Source of the DNA: Halarchaeum rubridurum
GTDB taxonomy: Archaea > Halobacteriota > Halobacteria > Halobacteriales > Halobacteriaceae
Direction of reading: 5' to 3'
Length of the DNA stretch: 64,000 nucleotides
Assembly: GCF_014647115.1 (NCBI RefSeq)
Contig: NZ_BMOO01000001.1
Span: 186,001 to 250,000 of the forward strand
A program made the position numbers and the translations under genes. The notes under the pieces were generated by a model. The model ran no database searches. It saw nothing but the letters and a program-made list of their open reading frames with translations, and was not told the DNA's origin. Below are positions 1-8,801 of the stretch, piece by piece. The stretch's first letter is position 1; the number at the start of each line of letters is the position of its first letter.

Positions 1-702
1 CCACTGCGGTTCGCCGGTCTTGATAGCGCGCCCGCCCGCGCCCCGCCCGAGGTCGCTATCGTCGACTCTGACCTCGAAGGACTCGACGTACTCCCCGTCG
101 AACCCCGCGGACGCCGACGGGACGACCACCTTCCTGTCGGGGTCGTAGCGCCCCATCCAGACCGCGTCGTACGGGGCCGACTCCGTGAGGCGCTCGCAGA
201 CCGCCCGTTCGAGGGCGTTCCGGTCCGTCTTGTCGACGAGCTCCTGCGTCGTGATGCGCAGCGTCTCGTTGATGCGGTTGAGCCGCCGGATGTCGCGCTG
301 TTGGTCGAGCCGGCCCGCGTCGTAGATGCCGACGATCAAGCCGAGCAGGACGCCGAACGGGACGGCGCTGAGGAGCTCCCGAACGGGGTCGTACTACCCG
401 TTGACCGGCGCGAAGAGGCGTATCTCGGCGACGATCCACGTGTTCATCCCGCCGATGGCGACGATGCCCGCCGCCATCCACAGGAGCGTGCGCCCCACGA
501 ACGGCTCCGGGACGACGTTCCCGCGCGCGATGACGACCCCCGCGATCACGACGGCGAGCGACGCGACTAACGGGACGGCCTCCAAGCCGGCGTGCATCGC
601 GACGTCGCGGAACACGTAGACGTGGTACGCGAGAAAAGCGGCGAGCGCGACGCCGAGCGCCACCGTAATCGCGCCGCCCGTCCGCGCCGAAATCCTGTGC
701 AT
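1..702 (-). pseudogene. Membrane sensor protein (4 TM + GAF) split by an in-frame amber codon; 3' end beyond window
   Basis: The frame opens with ATG at 702 and encodes three hydrophobic helices (about residues 11-31, 40-60 and 70-90). A TAG at 396-394 (codon 103) interrupts it. The same frame then stays open to the window edge for 131 more codons. These hold a fourth membrane helix, a charged helical linker (DQQRDIRRLN) and the start of a GAF-type sensory domain (residues NALERAVCERL and PYDAVWMGRYD). This layout matches haloarchaeal membrane-bound histidine kinases or bat-type regulators; the output domain lies outside, so the class is open. Because the frame is kept on both sides, a recent nonsense mutation or a sequence error is more likely than two genes. 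CAG to TAG would be a single transition. Confidence 0.6.
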
Positions 703-925
703 CCACGGTAAACTACGTTCTCCACGGTTATCATACCCCGCATCGACTCGAACATGTCGGCCTCGAAATTAATCGACGCGCGGGTCGGTCGGCACGAGCC
801 AGATTAAGCCAGTCCGGACGTTGACTCCGGGACCGCCCATACGACGACTCACCGGTACGGACGTCGTAGACGCAAATCTGTACGCGTTCGGGAGTCTGGT
901 AGACCAGGACGCACCGATTTCCGTT

Positions 926-2071
926 CTAGTTCGTCAGCTGGCTGGGTTCGGGAGCCCAATACCTCTCGGTGGTGTACTCTTCTTGTGGAACGGGCTCGAC
1001 GGTTAGTTGGTCGTTCTCCGCGTGTATGAGCCCGATCTCCTCTTTGTTCACCGTATTTTGGAACTCGTCGTGGAGTTTTTTGAGGTAGTCGGGGCCATCG
1101 TAGTCGTGAATCGCTTCCTCCTGCAATTCTTTTGCCCCCGACCTCGAAGTCCACGCCCACGGATTCTCCGGCTTCAAGCCTTCTGGGTATAGTCCTGGGA
1201 CTAGTTTACCCATGTTTAGATGGTAGAAGTCGACATCTTTGTCGGATACCTCACTTTCTGGTATTTTTTGGTTCATTGTTTTCATTTCATCGTAGGATGT
1301 GATTCTCAAGTTGTGGTCTCCTGATCCTGTCTGTGTTTCGTCTTGTGTTAGGCTTTCTATCCATCTTTCTACTGTGCTGTTTGGGTCTTCGCCGGGGTAG
1401 AGTGTTTTTCGTTCGTCGGTTAGGCCGTATTCTGCTAGTGTTGTTGTTTTGCCGGCGTCGGTGTGGATGTCGATTCCGTGGATGGGTTTGCCGGAGACGA
1501 CCATCGGCGTCGGGTATATTTGCATCCAGTCGTCTTCGTCCGTATCGATGGGGCGCTCGAGTTTTTGGTGTGCGATGTAGCGTGCGGCCTGTGCGAAGTC
1601 GGCGGCCTCCTCCCATGTGATTCCCGAGTAGTCGTGGATGATGTCCCCGATTGGCTCCATGAGAATCTCGCCGTGTCTCTCACTCGGAGAGTCCTCAAGC
1701 CGGGATTCGACCTCCTCGAAGGGGTAATTCTCCTCCATCTCCCGTGCAATATCATCATCGGTGCTCGGTACAAGATTCAAAATATAGTCATCCAAAAAAG
1801 ATTCTTTGATATAGAATGTTTCGTCTTCTTGAGTGGTTGTTTCTTCTTCTGTTGTGGTAGTTGTTTCTGTTTGCGTTGTGGTTGTCGTCGTAGTCGTTGC
1901 CGCTCTGTTGGTTTCGGTATCTGCACACCCCGCTGCGAGGACGGTGGCGCCAGCAGCTCCGGCCGTCTTCAGGAATCGTCGCCGCGACCCGTCCATCTCG
2001 GCTGCGCCATCATTTTCCAAATCGTTCGTCGACTCCTGCACCGTATTCGAATCCGTCTTTTTGTGTGTCAT
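926..2071 (-). CDS. Tat-exported lipoprotein of unknown function, AT-richer than its surroundings
   Basis: The 381-residue product has a twin-arginine signal (R30-R31-R32-F-L-K) followed by a hydrophobic stretch and a lipobox LAAGC with Cys49 as the predicted lipid site, so it should be exported folded and anchored outside the membrane. A Thr/Glu/Gln low-complexity linker covers about residues 57-85. The mature part is acidic, with a few Trp/Tyr-rich segments, and shows no catalytic motif that I recognise. The central part (about 1200-1900) is visibly richer in A/T than the flanks, which suggests transfer. An AT-rich stretch with TATA-like sequence lies near 2111-2130, upstream of the ATG. 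No transporter genes lie beside it, so a binding-protein role is not supported. Confidence 0.75.
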   Translation of the reverse strand: MTHKKTDSNTVQESTNDLENDGAAEMDGSRRRFLKTAGAAGATVLAAGCADTETNRAATTTTTTTTQTETTTTTEEETTTQEDETFYIKESFLDDYILNLVPSTDDDIAREMEENYPFEEVESRLEDSPSERHGEILMEPIGDIIHDYSGITWEEAADFAQAARYIAHQKLERPIDTDEDDWMQIYPTPMVVSGKPIHGIDIHTDAGKTTTLAEYGLTDERKTLYPGEDPNSTVERWIESLTQDETQTGSGDHNLRITSYDEMKTMNQKIPESEVSDKDVDFYHLNMGKLVPGLYPEGLKPENPWAWTSRSGAKELQEEAIHDYDGPDYLKKLHDEFQNTVNKEEIGLIHAENDQLTVEPVPQEEYTTERYWAPEPSQLTN

Positions 2072-2455
2072 CGTCAGATAGCGGTCACGTAGTCAGTTGT
2101 CGTACCGTGCGTATGTTAGATACTTATACATTCTCCCCGGAAGGGAGCGCACTCTGTGCGGAGTCGGGTCGTCGGCGTCCTCTTCGACGGCGGTGCTCCC
2201 GTTCGGCGCGGTGGACGGTCGGCCGGCCGACGCGCTCGACGGCCTCCTCGCCGTCGAGTTCGCTATGGAGTCGGCTCGAAAGTAGCGGCCTCGGCACTCA
2301 TAGGGCTCGTCACGGCGCGGGTGCCAGCCCGGCTCGGCCCGGTGCGTTCGTCATCGGCCACCGTGACGTACCACGGCGTCGCGTAAAACGCCACCGTCAC
2401 CGCGGGCGCGGCGTCGCGGCGCAACCGTAATCCGGTCGGGCGACGACGGGCGCGT
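2072..2455. other. Intergenic region between divergent genes
   Basis: This 384-base gap separates the leftward lipoprotein gene from the rightward cyclodeaminase gene. Bases 2111-2130 are AT-rich and contain a TATA-like stretch suited to the leftward gene. The rest is GC-rich; short open frames there lack initiation signals and recognisable motifs, so I call no gene. Confidence 0.6.
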
Positions 2456-3688
2456 ATGACCGTTTCGCGGACCGTCGAACTGGAGGGCCACATCATCGAC
2501 TCGGGGACGATGCAGCGCTGCTTCGAGGTGATCATGGACCTCGGCGGGGACTTCGACGTGGAGGCCTTCGACGTGGGGCGGGCGAAGGACGAGGAGTCCT
2601 ACGCGCGCCTGCGGGTGCTCGCGCCGGACGAGGCGACGCTGCAGTCCATCGTCCACGAGCTCCACCAGTCGGGAGTGAACCCGGCGGACCCGCAGGACGC
2701 GACGTTGACGCCCGCGCCGGCGGACCGCGTGGTGCCGGCGGGGTTCTACTCGACGACGAACCACCCGACGGACGTGCGCGTCGGCGGGGAGTGGATCACG
2801 GTCGAGGACATCGAGATGGACTGCGCCATCGTCGTCGAGGACCCCGAGGGCGAGCCGACGGCGCGCACGCAGGTCCTGAACGGTATCGAGGCGGACGACC
2901 TCGTGGTGACGGGCGAGGCGGGTATCCGCGTGCGGCCGCCCGAGCGCCCGCGGGACACGTCGGGCGCGTTCGGGTTCATGCGCGGCGGCGTCTCCGCCGA
3001 GCGGCCCTCAGAGTCGCGCATCCGGAAGGTCGCGGAGGCGCTCCGCGAGGTGAAGGCCGAGGGCGGGAACGTCCTCGTCGTCGCCGGCCCGGCGGTCATC
3101 CACTCCGGGGCGGGTGACGCGCTCGCCGAGCTCGTCCGCGAGGGGTACGTGGACGCGCTCTCCGCGGGGAACGGCTTCGCCACGCACGACATCGAGCGCG
3201 GGCTCTACGGGACGAGCCTCGGGATGAACATCGAGACGCTGGAACACCCCCGGAAGGGGCACAAACACCACATCTACACGATCAGCGAGATCGTTCGCGC
3301 GGGCGGGATCGCCGAGGCGGTCGACGACGGCCTCGTGACGGAGGGCGTGATGTACGAGTGCGTCGAGAACGACGTCGACTACGTCCTCGCGGGGTCGATC
3401 CGCGACGACGGCCCGCTCCCCGACACCATCACGGACACCGTCGAGGCGCAGGGCGAGATCAGACGCCAGGCCCACGAGGCCGACATGGTCGTGATGCTCT
3501 CGACGCTGTTGCACTCCGTCGCGGTCGGGAACTGCCTGCCCTCGGCGACGCGCGTCGTCTGCGTCGACATCAACCCCGCGACGGTCACGCAGCTGCTGGA
3601 CCGGGGGAGCGCGCAGGCGGTCGGGCTCGTCACGGACGTCGGGACGTTCGTGCCGACGCTCGCCGACGAACTGGTCGCGGCCGACTGA
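2456..3688 (+). CDS. Archaeal-type ornithine cyclodeaminase (TIGR00300, LOR/SDH-like family)
   Basis: The 410-residue protein matches the TIGR00300 family. Its N-terminal 90 or so residues form the LOR/SDH-like region (ELEGHIIDSG, GGDFDVEAFDVG). The C-terminal domain carries the family stretches VVAGPAVIHSGAG, ALSAGNGFATHDIE, HHIYTISEI and a dinucleotide-fold-like segment near VVCVDINPATVTQLLDRG. Archaeal members have been characterised as ornithine cyclodeaminases that make proline from ornithine with release of ammonia. They are unrelated to the classical mu-crystallin-type enzyme. Length agrees with the family and the ATG at 2456 gives the expected N-terminus. The gene stands alone; no other proline or arginine gene is adjacent. 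Family is firm and the reaction is inferred from characterised relatives. Confidence 0.8.
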   Translation: MTVSRTVELEGHIIDSGTMQRCFEVIMDLGGDFDVEAFDVGRAKDEESYARLRVLAPDEATLQSIVHELHQSGVNPADPQDATLTPAPADRVVPAGFYSTTNHPTDVRVGGEWITVEDIEMDCAIVVEDPEGEPTARTQVLNGIEADDLVVTGEAGIRVRPPERPRDTSGAFGFMRGGVSAERPSESRIRKVAEALREVKAEGGNVLVVAGPAVIHSGAGDALAELVREGYVDALSAGNGFATHDIERGLYGTSLGMNIETLEHPRKGHKHHIYTISEIVRAGGIAEAVDDGLVTEGVMYECVENDVDYVLAGSIRDDGPLPDTITDTVEAQGEIRRQAHEADMVVMLSTLLHSVAVGNCLPSATRVVCVDINPATVTQLLDRGSAQAVGLVTDVGTFVPTLADELVAAD

Positions 3689-3735
3689 GCGGGGGAGACA
3701 CGCGAAACGGTAGCGCGGGAGAAGAGGGGGAGTCG

Positions 3736-5163
3736 TTACTCGTCGTTGTCGTCGGCGGCGTCGTCGCTCTCCGCGCCGTCCGCGTCGCCGGGCGTCGCCG
3801 CGACGCCCTCCTCTGCGTGCTCGTCGGCGCGCGGGAAGGCGTCGATGGTGTCGCCGCGGAAGGCCTCCTCGTCGAACTCGTAGTCCTCGTCGAAGAAGTC
3901 CATTATCGTGTGCGTGTCACGCATGGCGTTCTTCAGGCAGGTGGAAGCCCCGGGCGAGGGCGTGATGTTGAAGATGACGTCGTCGCCGACGATCTTCGCC
4001 TCGCCCATGTCGAGGGAGTACGTCTCCGTGTTGACGATCTGCGGGCGGACGCCGCCGTACCCCTCCGCGCGCTGGATGTCCTCGAGCTCCATCGTCGGGA
4101 CGACCTTCTGGACGTCCGGGAGGAAGGCCCGGCGGCCGACCTCCGGGAGGTCGTATATCAGGTTGCGGATGACGAACGGGAAGAGGATGCGGTCGGCGAG
4201 GATGTTCCCGTAGCTGAGGAAGGAGGGGAGGTTGAGGCCGAAGACGTCGAGGAAGTCCTCGACGGTCCCGAGGCGGCCGCGTTCGAGCGTCGGGACGACC
4301 TTCGCGGTCGGGCCGAAGCGCGTGATGGAATCGTCGTGGACGTCCGCGTCGCCGTGGACCGCGGCGAACGGCAGCTTCTTCATCTGGAGAGTGTAGACCT
4401 TGCCGTTCAGCGGGCCGTCCTCGGCGAGGAAGAAGCTCCCCGCGACGGGGAGGAGCGCGAGGTTCTCACCGTATCCCATCTCCTTCGCTATCTGGAGGCT
4501 GTGCGACCCGGCGGCGACGACCGCGACCTCGCAGTCGAAGGGCCCTTCATCGGTCGTGAGCGTGTACCCGCGGGTGGTCTCGGTGATGTCCTCGACCTCG
4601 GTCCCGGTGTAGACGTCGACGCCCGCCTCCTCTGTTGCGGCCTCGACGAAGGACTGGGCGGTCGCGCCGTAGTCGACGACGTAGCCGTCGGGCGTCTGGA
4701 GCGCGAGCAGGTCGTCTTCGGGGTCGCGGCCCTCGACGACCTTCGGTTCGACCGCCGCGATTTCCTCGCGGCCGATGGGGCGGAGTTTCGGGAAGAGGTC
4801 GCCGAAGCCCTCCTCGTGGTAGCGCTCTTCGAGCGAGGCGACTTCCTCGTCGCCGACGCCGAGGACCATCTTCGAGCGCTTCGAGTGCATCTCGCGCCCC
4901 TCGTCGTGGTTCTCGAGGTAGCCGGCGAGGAGTTCGGCGCCCTCCTTGACCTCCTCGGCCTTCTCCAGGGTGTAGTTCGTCTCGATGTCCCCGAAGTGGA
5001 GCGTCTGGGAGTTGTTCGTGTGGTGGGAGTTGATCGCCGCGATCTCGTCTTCTTTCTCCACGAGCGCGACCGACTCGACGTCGGTGAACTTCGCGACCGT
5101 GTAGAGGAGCGATGCGCCACTGATACCGCCGCCGACGATGACTAAGTCGTACTCTCCGGACAT
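3736..5163 (-). CDS. mqo: Malate:quinone oxidoreductase, FAD-dependent
   Basis: The 475-residue protein opens with a Rossmann FAD motif (IVGGGISGASLLY) and an acidic strand end (VEKEDE). It then has the segment NNSQTLHFGDIETNYT, which is characteristic of the Campylobacter/Helicobacter-type malate:quinone oxidoreductases. Other family marks are RFGPTAKVVPTLERG in the middle and PSPGASTCLKNAM near the C-terminus. The enzyme would oxidise malate to oxaloacetate at the inner face of the membrane and pass electrons to menaquinone. About 40 C-terminal residues are an acidic Asp/Glu/Ala tail typical of halophile extensions. The gene is monocistronic by spacing. A related 2-hydroxyacid oxidase activity cannot be excluded. 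Confidence 0.8.
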   Translation of the reverse strand: MSGEYDLVIVGGGISGASLLYTVAKFTDVESVALVEKEDEIAAINSHHTNNSQTLHFGDIETNYTLEKAEEVKEGAELLAGYLENHDEGREMHSKRSKMVLGVGDEEVASLEERYHEEGFGDLFPKLRPIGREEIAAVEPKVVEGRDPEDDLLALQTPDGYVVDYGATAQSFVEAATEEAGVDVYTGTEVEDITETTRGYTLTTDEGPFDCEVAVVAAGSHSLQIAKEMGYGENLALLPVAGSFFLAEDGPLNGKVYTLQMKKLPFAAVHGDADVHDDSITRFGPTAKVVPTLERGRLGTVEDFLDVFGLNLPSFLSYGNILADRILFPFVIRNLIYDLPEVGRRAFLPDVQKVVPTMELEDIQRAEGYGGVRPQIVNTETYSLDMGEAKIVGDDVIFNITPSPGASTCLKNAMRDTHTIMDFFDEDYEFDEEAFRGDTIDAFPRADEHAEEGVAATPGDADGAESDDAADDNDE

Positions 5164-5409
5164 GGTTAGAGGTGGGGAGGCTATCTCGACGCTCTCGCTC
5201 CACCCGCTTAACTCATGTTCTATCGGCGCGTCAGCGCCCGACGACCGTCGAATCGGGGGTTCGACGGTCGTGTAAGAAACGGCGGGTCGCGGGCCGTCTC
5301 AGGGCGGGGTGCCCCCGGCGCGCCCGGTCGAGCGCCGTCGCTCGTCGGTGTGGTGTGCTGCAAAACGAAAGTGTGCTGCGTCGCCCGGGGGGCGACGGTG
5401 TGAACGGAC

Positions 5410-5604
5410 TTACGAGCGGACGACGTTCGTCGCGCGCGGGCCCTTCGGGGCGTCCTCGATTTCGAAGTCGATTTCGGTCCCCTCGGTGAGGTCCTCGCCG
5501 CCGACGTCCTCCATGTGGAAGAACACGTCCTCGTCCGCGTCGTCAGTCTCGATGAAACCGTAGCCGCCCGTGTCGTTGAAGAAGTCAACCGTACCGTGTG
5601 CCAT
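5410..5604 (-). CDS. cspA: Cold-shock domain protein
   Basis: The 64-residue product is a single cold-shock domain. It starts MAHGTVDFFND and carries the RNP1-like motif GYGFIETDD and the RNP2-like motif VFFHMED, which together form the nucleic-acid binding face of this five-stranded barrel. The ATG at 5604 was chosen because homologues begin at this point and upstream in-frame codons look unrelated. Haloarchaea usually encode several such proteins, thought to act as RNA chaperones. It is flanked by noncoding sequence on both sides and seems to be its own transcription unit. Confidence 0.93.
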   Translation of the reverse strand: MAHGTVDFFNDTGGYGFIETDDADEDVFFHMEDVGGEDLTEGTEIDFEIEDAPKGPRATNVVRS

Positions 5605-5801
5605 TACGAATAGACGAACGTCCGGTACAGGGATAAGTCCTGCGTGACTGTCGTTCACTTACCGCTATCGAGTGAACGAACGACCATATCGAATCGGTTT
5701 GTGCGGATACTCGACCATCCAGTCGGTTCCGGCCGGGCGAACGCCCGGAACCCGACACGACCGCCGCCGTTCCGGACGTATCGACGGTTCTCCCTCTCCC
5801 C

Positions 5802-6899
5802 CTACTCGATTCGCTCGCGCGTCGCCGCCGTCACGAGCGGGAGGGTGATCGTCGCGTCGCCGACGACGGTGGCGTTCGCCGCGCTCGGCTTCAGCTTCCC
5901 CCACGAGCGCGCCTCGTCGAGCGACGCGCCCGAGAGCCCGCCGGTGTCCGTCGAGTCCATCGTCAACTGGACGGCGTAGTCGTACGCCTCGGGGACGACG
6001 AGCATCGTCTGGAGGACGTAGTTCTTCGGGACGCCGCCGCCGACGAGCATCGCGCCCGCGCGCTCCGCGTCGAACGCGATGTCCGTCAGGTGCGTCATGT
6101 CCGAGAGCGCATCGAGCGTGAAGTCGGAGGTCTGCGAGTACATCCACGCCTGGAGGCCGAGCACCGAGTCCTGAATTGCCGGGACGTATATCGGGACGTC
6201 GTTCTCGTAGGCCGCGGCAGCGATTCCCGCACCTTCATCGACGTCCTCGGCCGCGTTGCGCTCGCTGTTCGCCTTCCCGAGCGCCTCGGTGAACTCCTGA
6301 ATCGACACCGTGCGCTCGACCGTCGGGAAGACGTTCTCGCGGAGGTGGGACTCGAAGAGCGCGAAGTGCTCCTGGGGGAGGTAGACGTTGTAAATCCGGT
6401 CCACCTGCTCCTCGCGCAGCGACTCGTCGTAGTCGCGCTCCGACATCCCGCGGTGCTCGTCGCCCGCGTCCATCCGGTGGTCGTCGGGGCCCGCGTGGCC
6501 GTGGTGGTGTTTTCCACCGATGGCCTCGATGGCGTCGTGCGTCAGGTTCGCGCCCGTCGTGACGAGCACGTCGATGTGGCCGTCGCGGATGAGGTCAGCG
6601 ACGATCTTGCGCATCCCCGTCGGCACCATCGCGCCCGCGAGGCCGAAGAAGTTCGTCACGTCGTCGTTCCCGAGCATCTCCGCGTAGGTGTCGACGGCGT
6701 GCGAGACGTCCGCCGCGCCGATGCCCGCGTTCCCGTACTGCTCGACGAGTTCGCCGACCGTCATCCCCGCGCGGACGTCCGCGTGCCCGAGCGGGTCGTG
6801 CTCGAACTCCTCGCGCTCCGGCGTCCCGTGGCCCTGTTCGTCGCCGTGCTCGTCGTGTTCACCGCCCCGTTCGTCGTGACCGTCGTCGTGGTCGCTCAT
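5802..6899 (-). CDS. dys: Deoxyhypusine synthase
   Basis: The 365-residue protein transfers an aminobutyl group to the conserved lysine of aIF5A. Family signatures include NFFGLAGAMVPTGMRK, DVLVTTGANLTHD and, near the C-terminus, LDEARSWGKL, whose Lys335 is the expected catalytic lysine that forms the covalent intermediate. The first 40 residues are an extension rich in His, Asp and Glu (seven His). A second His/Asp-rich insertion follows GKHHHGHA. These are unlike the conserved core and could bind metal, or may just be a halophilic disordered tail. The genes for an agmatinase homologue and for aIF5A lie just upstream on the same strand, which matches the hypusine gene neighbourhood of haloarchaea. 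Confidence 0.93.
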   Translation of the reverse strand: MSDHDDGHDERGGEHDEHGDEQGHGTPEREEFEHDPLGHADVRAGMTVGELVEQYGNAGIGAADVSHAVDTYAEMLGNDDVTNFFGLAGAMVPTGMRKIVADLIRDGHIDVLVTTGANLTHDAIEAIGGKHHHGHAGPDDHRMDAGDEHRGMSERDYDESLREEQVDRIYNVYLPQEHFALFESHLRENVFPTVERTVSIQEFTEALGKANSERNAAEDVDEGAGIAAAAYENDVPIYVPAIQDSVLGLQAWMYSQTSDFTLDALSDMTHLTDIAFDAERAGAMLVGGGVPKNYVLQTMLVVPEAYDYAVQLTMDSTDTGGLSGASLDEARSWGKLKPSAANATVVGDATITLPLVTAATRERIE

Positions 6900-6938
6900 G
6901 GCGGAGGTGAGGGGCGACGACGCTTTGAATGGCCCGAC

Positions 6939-7703
6939 TCAGAGCCCGGTCGGCACGTCGAGGTACGTCGTCTCGACGCCCCACGAGTCGGCGAGGGCCA
7001 GCAGCGAGCGCACCCCGAACGTCTCCGTCCCGTAGTGCGTCCCGCAGAAGACGTTGATCCCCGCCTCCTTTGCCTCGTGGTACGTCTTCCCCTTCGGTTC
7101 GCCCGTCACGAACGTGTCGACGCCCGCCGCGACGGCCTCGTCGAGGAAGTCCGCGCCCGCGCCCGTCAGGACCGCGACGTCCTCGACCGTCTCCGGGCCG
7201 AAGTCGAGACAGCGAACCCCCGTCCCGCCGTGGTCGAGTTCGTCGCTGAGGGTGTCGTGGACGGCCGCCCGCGAGAGCCCGTCCGCCCGTCCGCGTAAGC
7301 CGACCGTCTCCGGGCCGACCGCCCCGAACCCCTCGACATCGTCGAGGTCGAGCAGGTCCGCGACCCCCGCCGCGTTCCCGAGTTCCGGGTGGCCATCGAG
7401 AGGGAGGTGCGAGACGTAGAGCGCGACGTCGTTCTCTATCAGCGGCGCGACCCGGCCGTACTGGCGGCCCGTCACGCGCTCGATTCCGCCCCAGGAGAGG
7501 CCGTGGTGAGTGACGAGGAGGTCCGCGCCGACGTCGGCGGCCGCCGCCGCCGTCTCCGCGACCGCGTCGACGGCGAACGCGACGTGCGTGACCTCGCGTT
7601 CGTCCGGGCCGACCTGCAGGCCGTTCGCGGAGGCGTCCACGTCCGCGTAGTCCTCGGTTCGCAGTCGCTCGTCGTAGCGCGAGACGATCTCGGAGAGCTT
7701 CAT
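6939..7703 (-). CDS. Nif3-like dinuclear metal-centre protein (DUF34 family)
   Basis: The 254-residue product has the Nif3 family marks: N-terminal MKLSEIVSRYDE, NGLQVGP, the metal-ligand motif LLVTHHGLSWGG, VSHLPLD and C-terminal GEPKGKTYHEA followed by GTHYGTETFGV. The family forms hexameric rings with a two-metal site. Its role is unsettled; GTP cyclohydrolase-like or metal-insertion functions have been proposed. I start at the ATG at 7703 because homologues begin MKLSEI; an ATG nine codons earlier is open but unlikely. It lies between dys and the agmatinase gene on the same strand, so it may be co-expressed with hypusine biosynthesis, though no biochemical link is known to me. Confidence 0.88.
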   Translation of the reverse strand: MKLSEIVSRYDERLRTEDYADVDASANGLQVGPDEREVTHVAFAVDAVAETAAAAADVGADLLVTHHGLSWGGIERVTGRQYGRVAPLIENDVALYVSHLPLDGHPELGNAAGVADLLDLDDVEGFGAVGPETVGLRGRADGLSRAAVHDTLSDELDHGGTGVRCLDFGPETVEDVAVLTGAGADFLDEAVAAGVDTFVTGEPKGKTYHEAKEAGINVFCGTHYGTETFGVRSLLALADSWGVETTYLDVPTGL

Positions 7704-7957
7704 GGGGAAATGAGCGAGGCGCGGCGACAAGAAAGTGGGAGTTCAAACGCGAGGGCGGGACCACGCCGAAACGTGTTCTGAGAGTCGCCCGTCGGCGGCC
7801 GCCGCGAAACGGTGGCGTGGCCCCGGCGGGAGCGGCGATGCCACCTGTTCGCCATTCGACAAGCCGTCGCCGTCCGACGAGCCGTCGTCATTCGACGAGC
7901 CGTCCACACCGACGCCGGCGTCCGTGTCGACCACGGCGTCCACCCCCGCGCTCGCGG

Positions 7958-8797
7958 TCAGTCCGCCCCGTCGCTCGCGTCCGTGTCCGCGTTCGCGTCG
8001 GCGTGCGCGAAGACGAAATCGCGGAGGAGCTTCGCCGCCAGCGTCGCCGCCTGCCCGTCGTCGCGGTCGTTCACCTCCACGACGTCGAAGCCCGCGGCGT
8101 GGGGTGCGACGGCGCGCACGACGTCGCGGAGCTCGCGCGACGTCAGCCCGTACGGTTCGGGAGTGCCGGTACCGGGCGCGTACGCGGGGTCCGCGGCGTC
8201 GACGTCGACCGAGAGGTAGACGTCTCGGTCGGCGAACGCGGCCGGCGGCGTCCACTCCGCGACGGCCGCGGGCTCGACGACCGTGACGTCGGCCGCGTCG
8301 GCGCGTTCCCACTCCGCTTCGCTCCCCGAGCGCGCCCCGAGTATCACCGCCTCGTCGGCGGTGTCGAGGGCGTGACGCGTCACCGTCGAGTGACTCCACG
8401 GGTCGCCGTCATACGCCTCGCGGAGGTCGAGATGGGCGTCGCAGACGACGACCACCTCGGGGTCGAGCGCGCGGACCGGCGCGAGGGAGACGGTGTGCTC
8501 GCCGCCGAGCACGAGCGGGGTCGCGCCGTCGCGGACGACCTCGCGGCAGACGCTCGTCAGGTAGTCGAGATACTCCTCGGCGTCGGTCCACGCGTGGACG
8601 TCGCCGCGGTCGGCGACGCCGAGAGTCGAAAAGGATTGGTCGGTCGCGCGGTCGTAGTCCTCGAACGTCCCGGCGAACCGGCGGACGCGTTCCGGACCGA
8701 AACGCGTCCCGGGTCGAAAGGACGTGGAGACATCGAGCGGCGCGCCGACGACCGTATATGCGGGAGCAGAGGGGTCCGCCGTCGCGCCGGGGAACAT
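7958..8797 (-). CDS. speB: Agmatinase-like ureohydrolase
   Basis: The 279-residue protein belongs to the arginase/agmatinase fold. The binuclear manganese ligands are all visible: GGEH, DAHLDLR and SVDVDAADP, followed by APGTGTPEP. It would hydrolyse agmatine or a related guanidino compound to an amine and urea. Its start lies four bases downstream of the aIF5A stop, so the two are almost certainly co-transcribed. In Haloferax volcanii the homologue beside the aIF5A gene has been linked to making the deoxyhypusine side chain, probably by removing urea from an agmatine-derived intermediate; I infer the same role here. The last 15 residues (Ala/Asp-rich) are unconserved. Confidence 0.88.
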   Translation of the reverse strand: MFPGATADPSAPAYTVVGAPLDVSTSFRPGTRFGPERVRRFAGTFEDYDRATDQSFSTLGVADRGDVHAWTDAEEYLDYLTSVCREVVRDGATPLVLGGEHTVSLAPVRALDPEVVVVCDAHLDLREAYDGDPWSHSTVTRHALDTADEAVILGARSGSEAEWERADAADVTVVEPAAVAEWTPPAAFADRDVYLSVDVDAADPAYAPGTGTPEPYGLTSRELRDVVRAVAPHAAGFDVVEVNDRDDGQAATLAAKLLRDFVFAHADANADTDASDGAD

Positions 8798-8801
8798 CCG
8801 A

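Noticed and set aside
394-396. TAG read as pyrrolysine
   Set aside because: No pyrrolysine genes are in the window, the host class does not generally use it, and other genes here use TAG as a normal stop (for example moeA2 at 15607).
2263-2455. A 90-codon minus-strand frame overlapping the cyclodeaminase start
   Set aside because: It runs into the conserved coding sequence of the opposite gene and shows no family resemblance or start signal.
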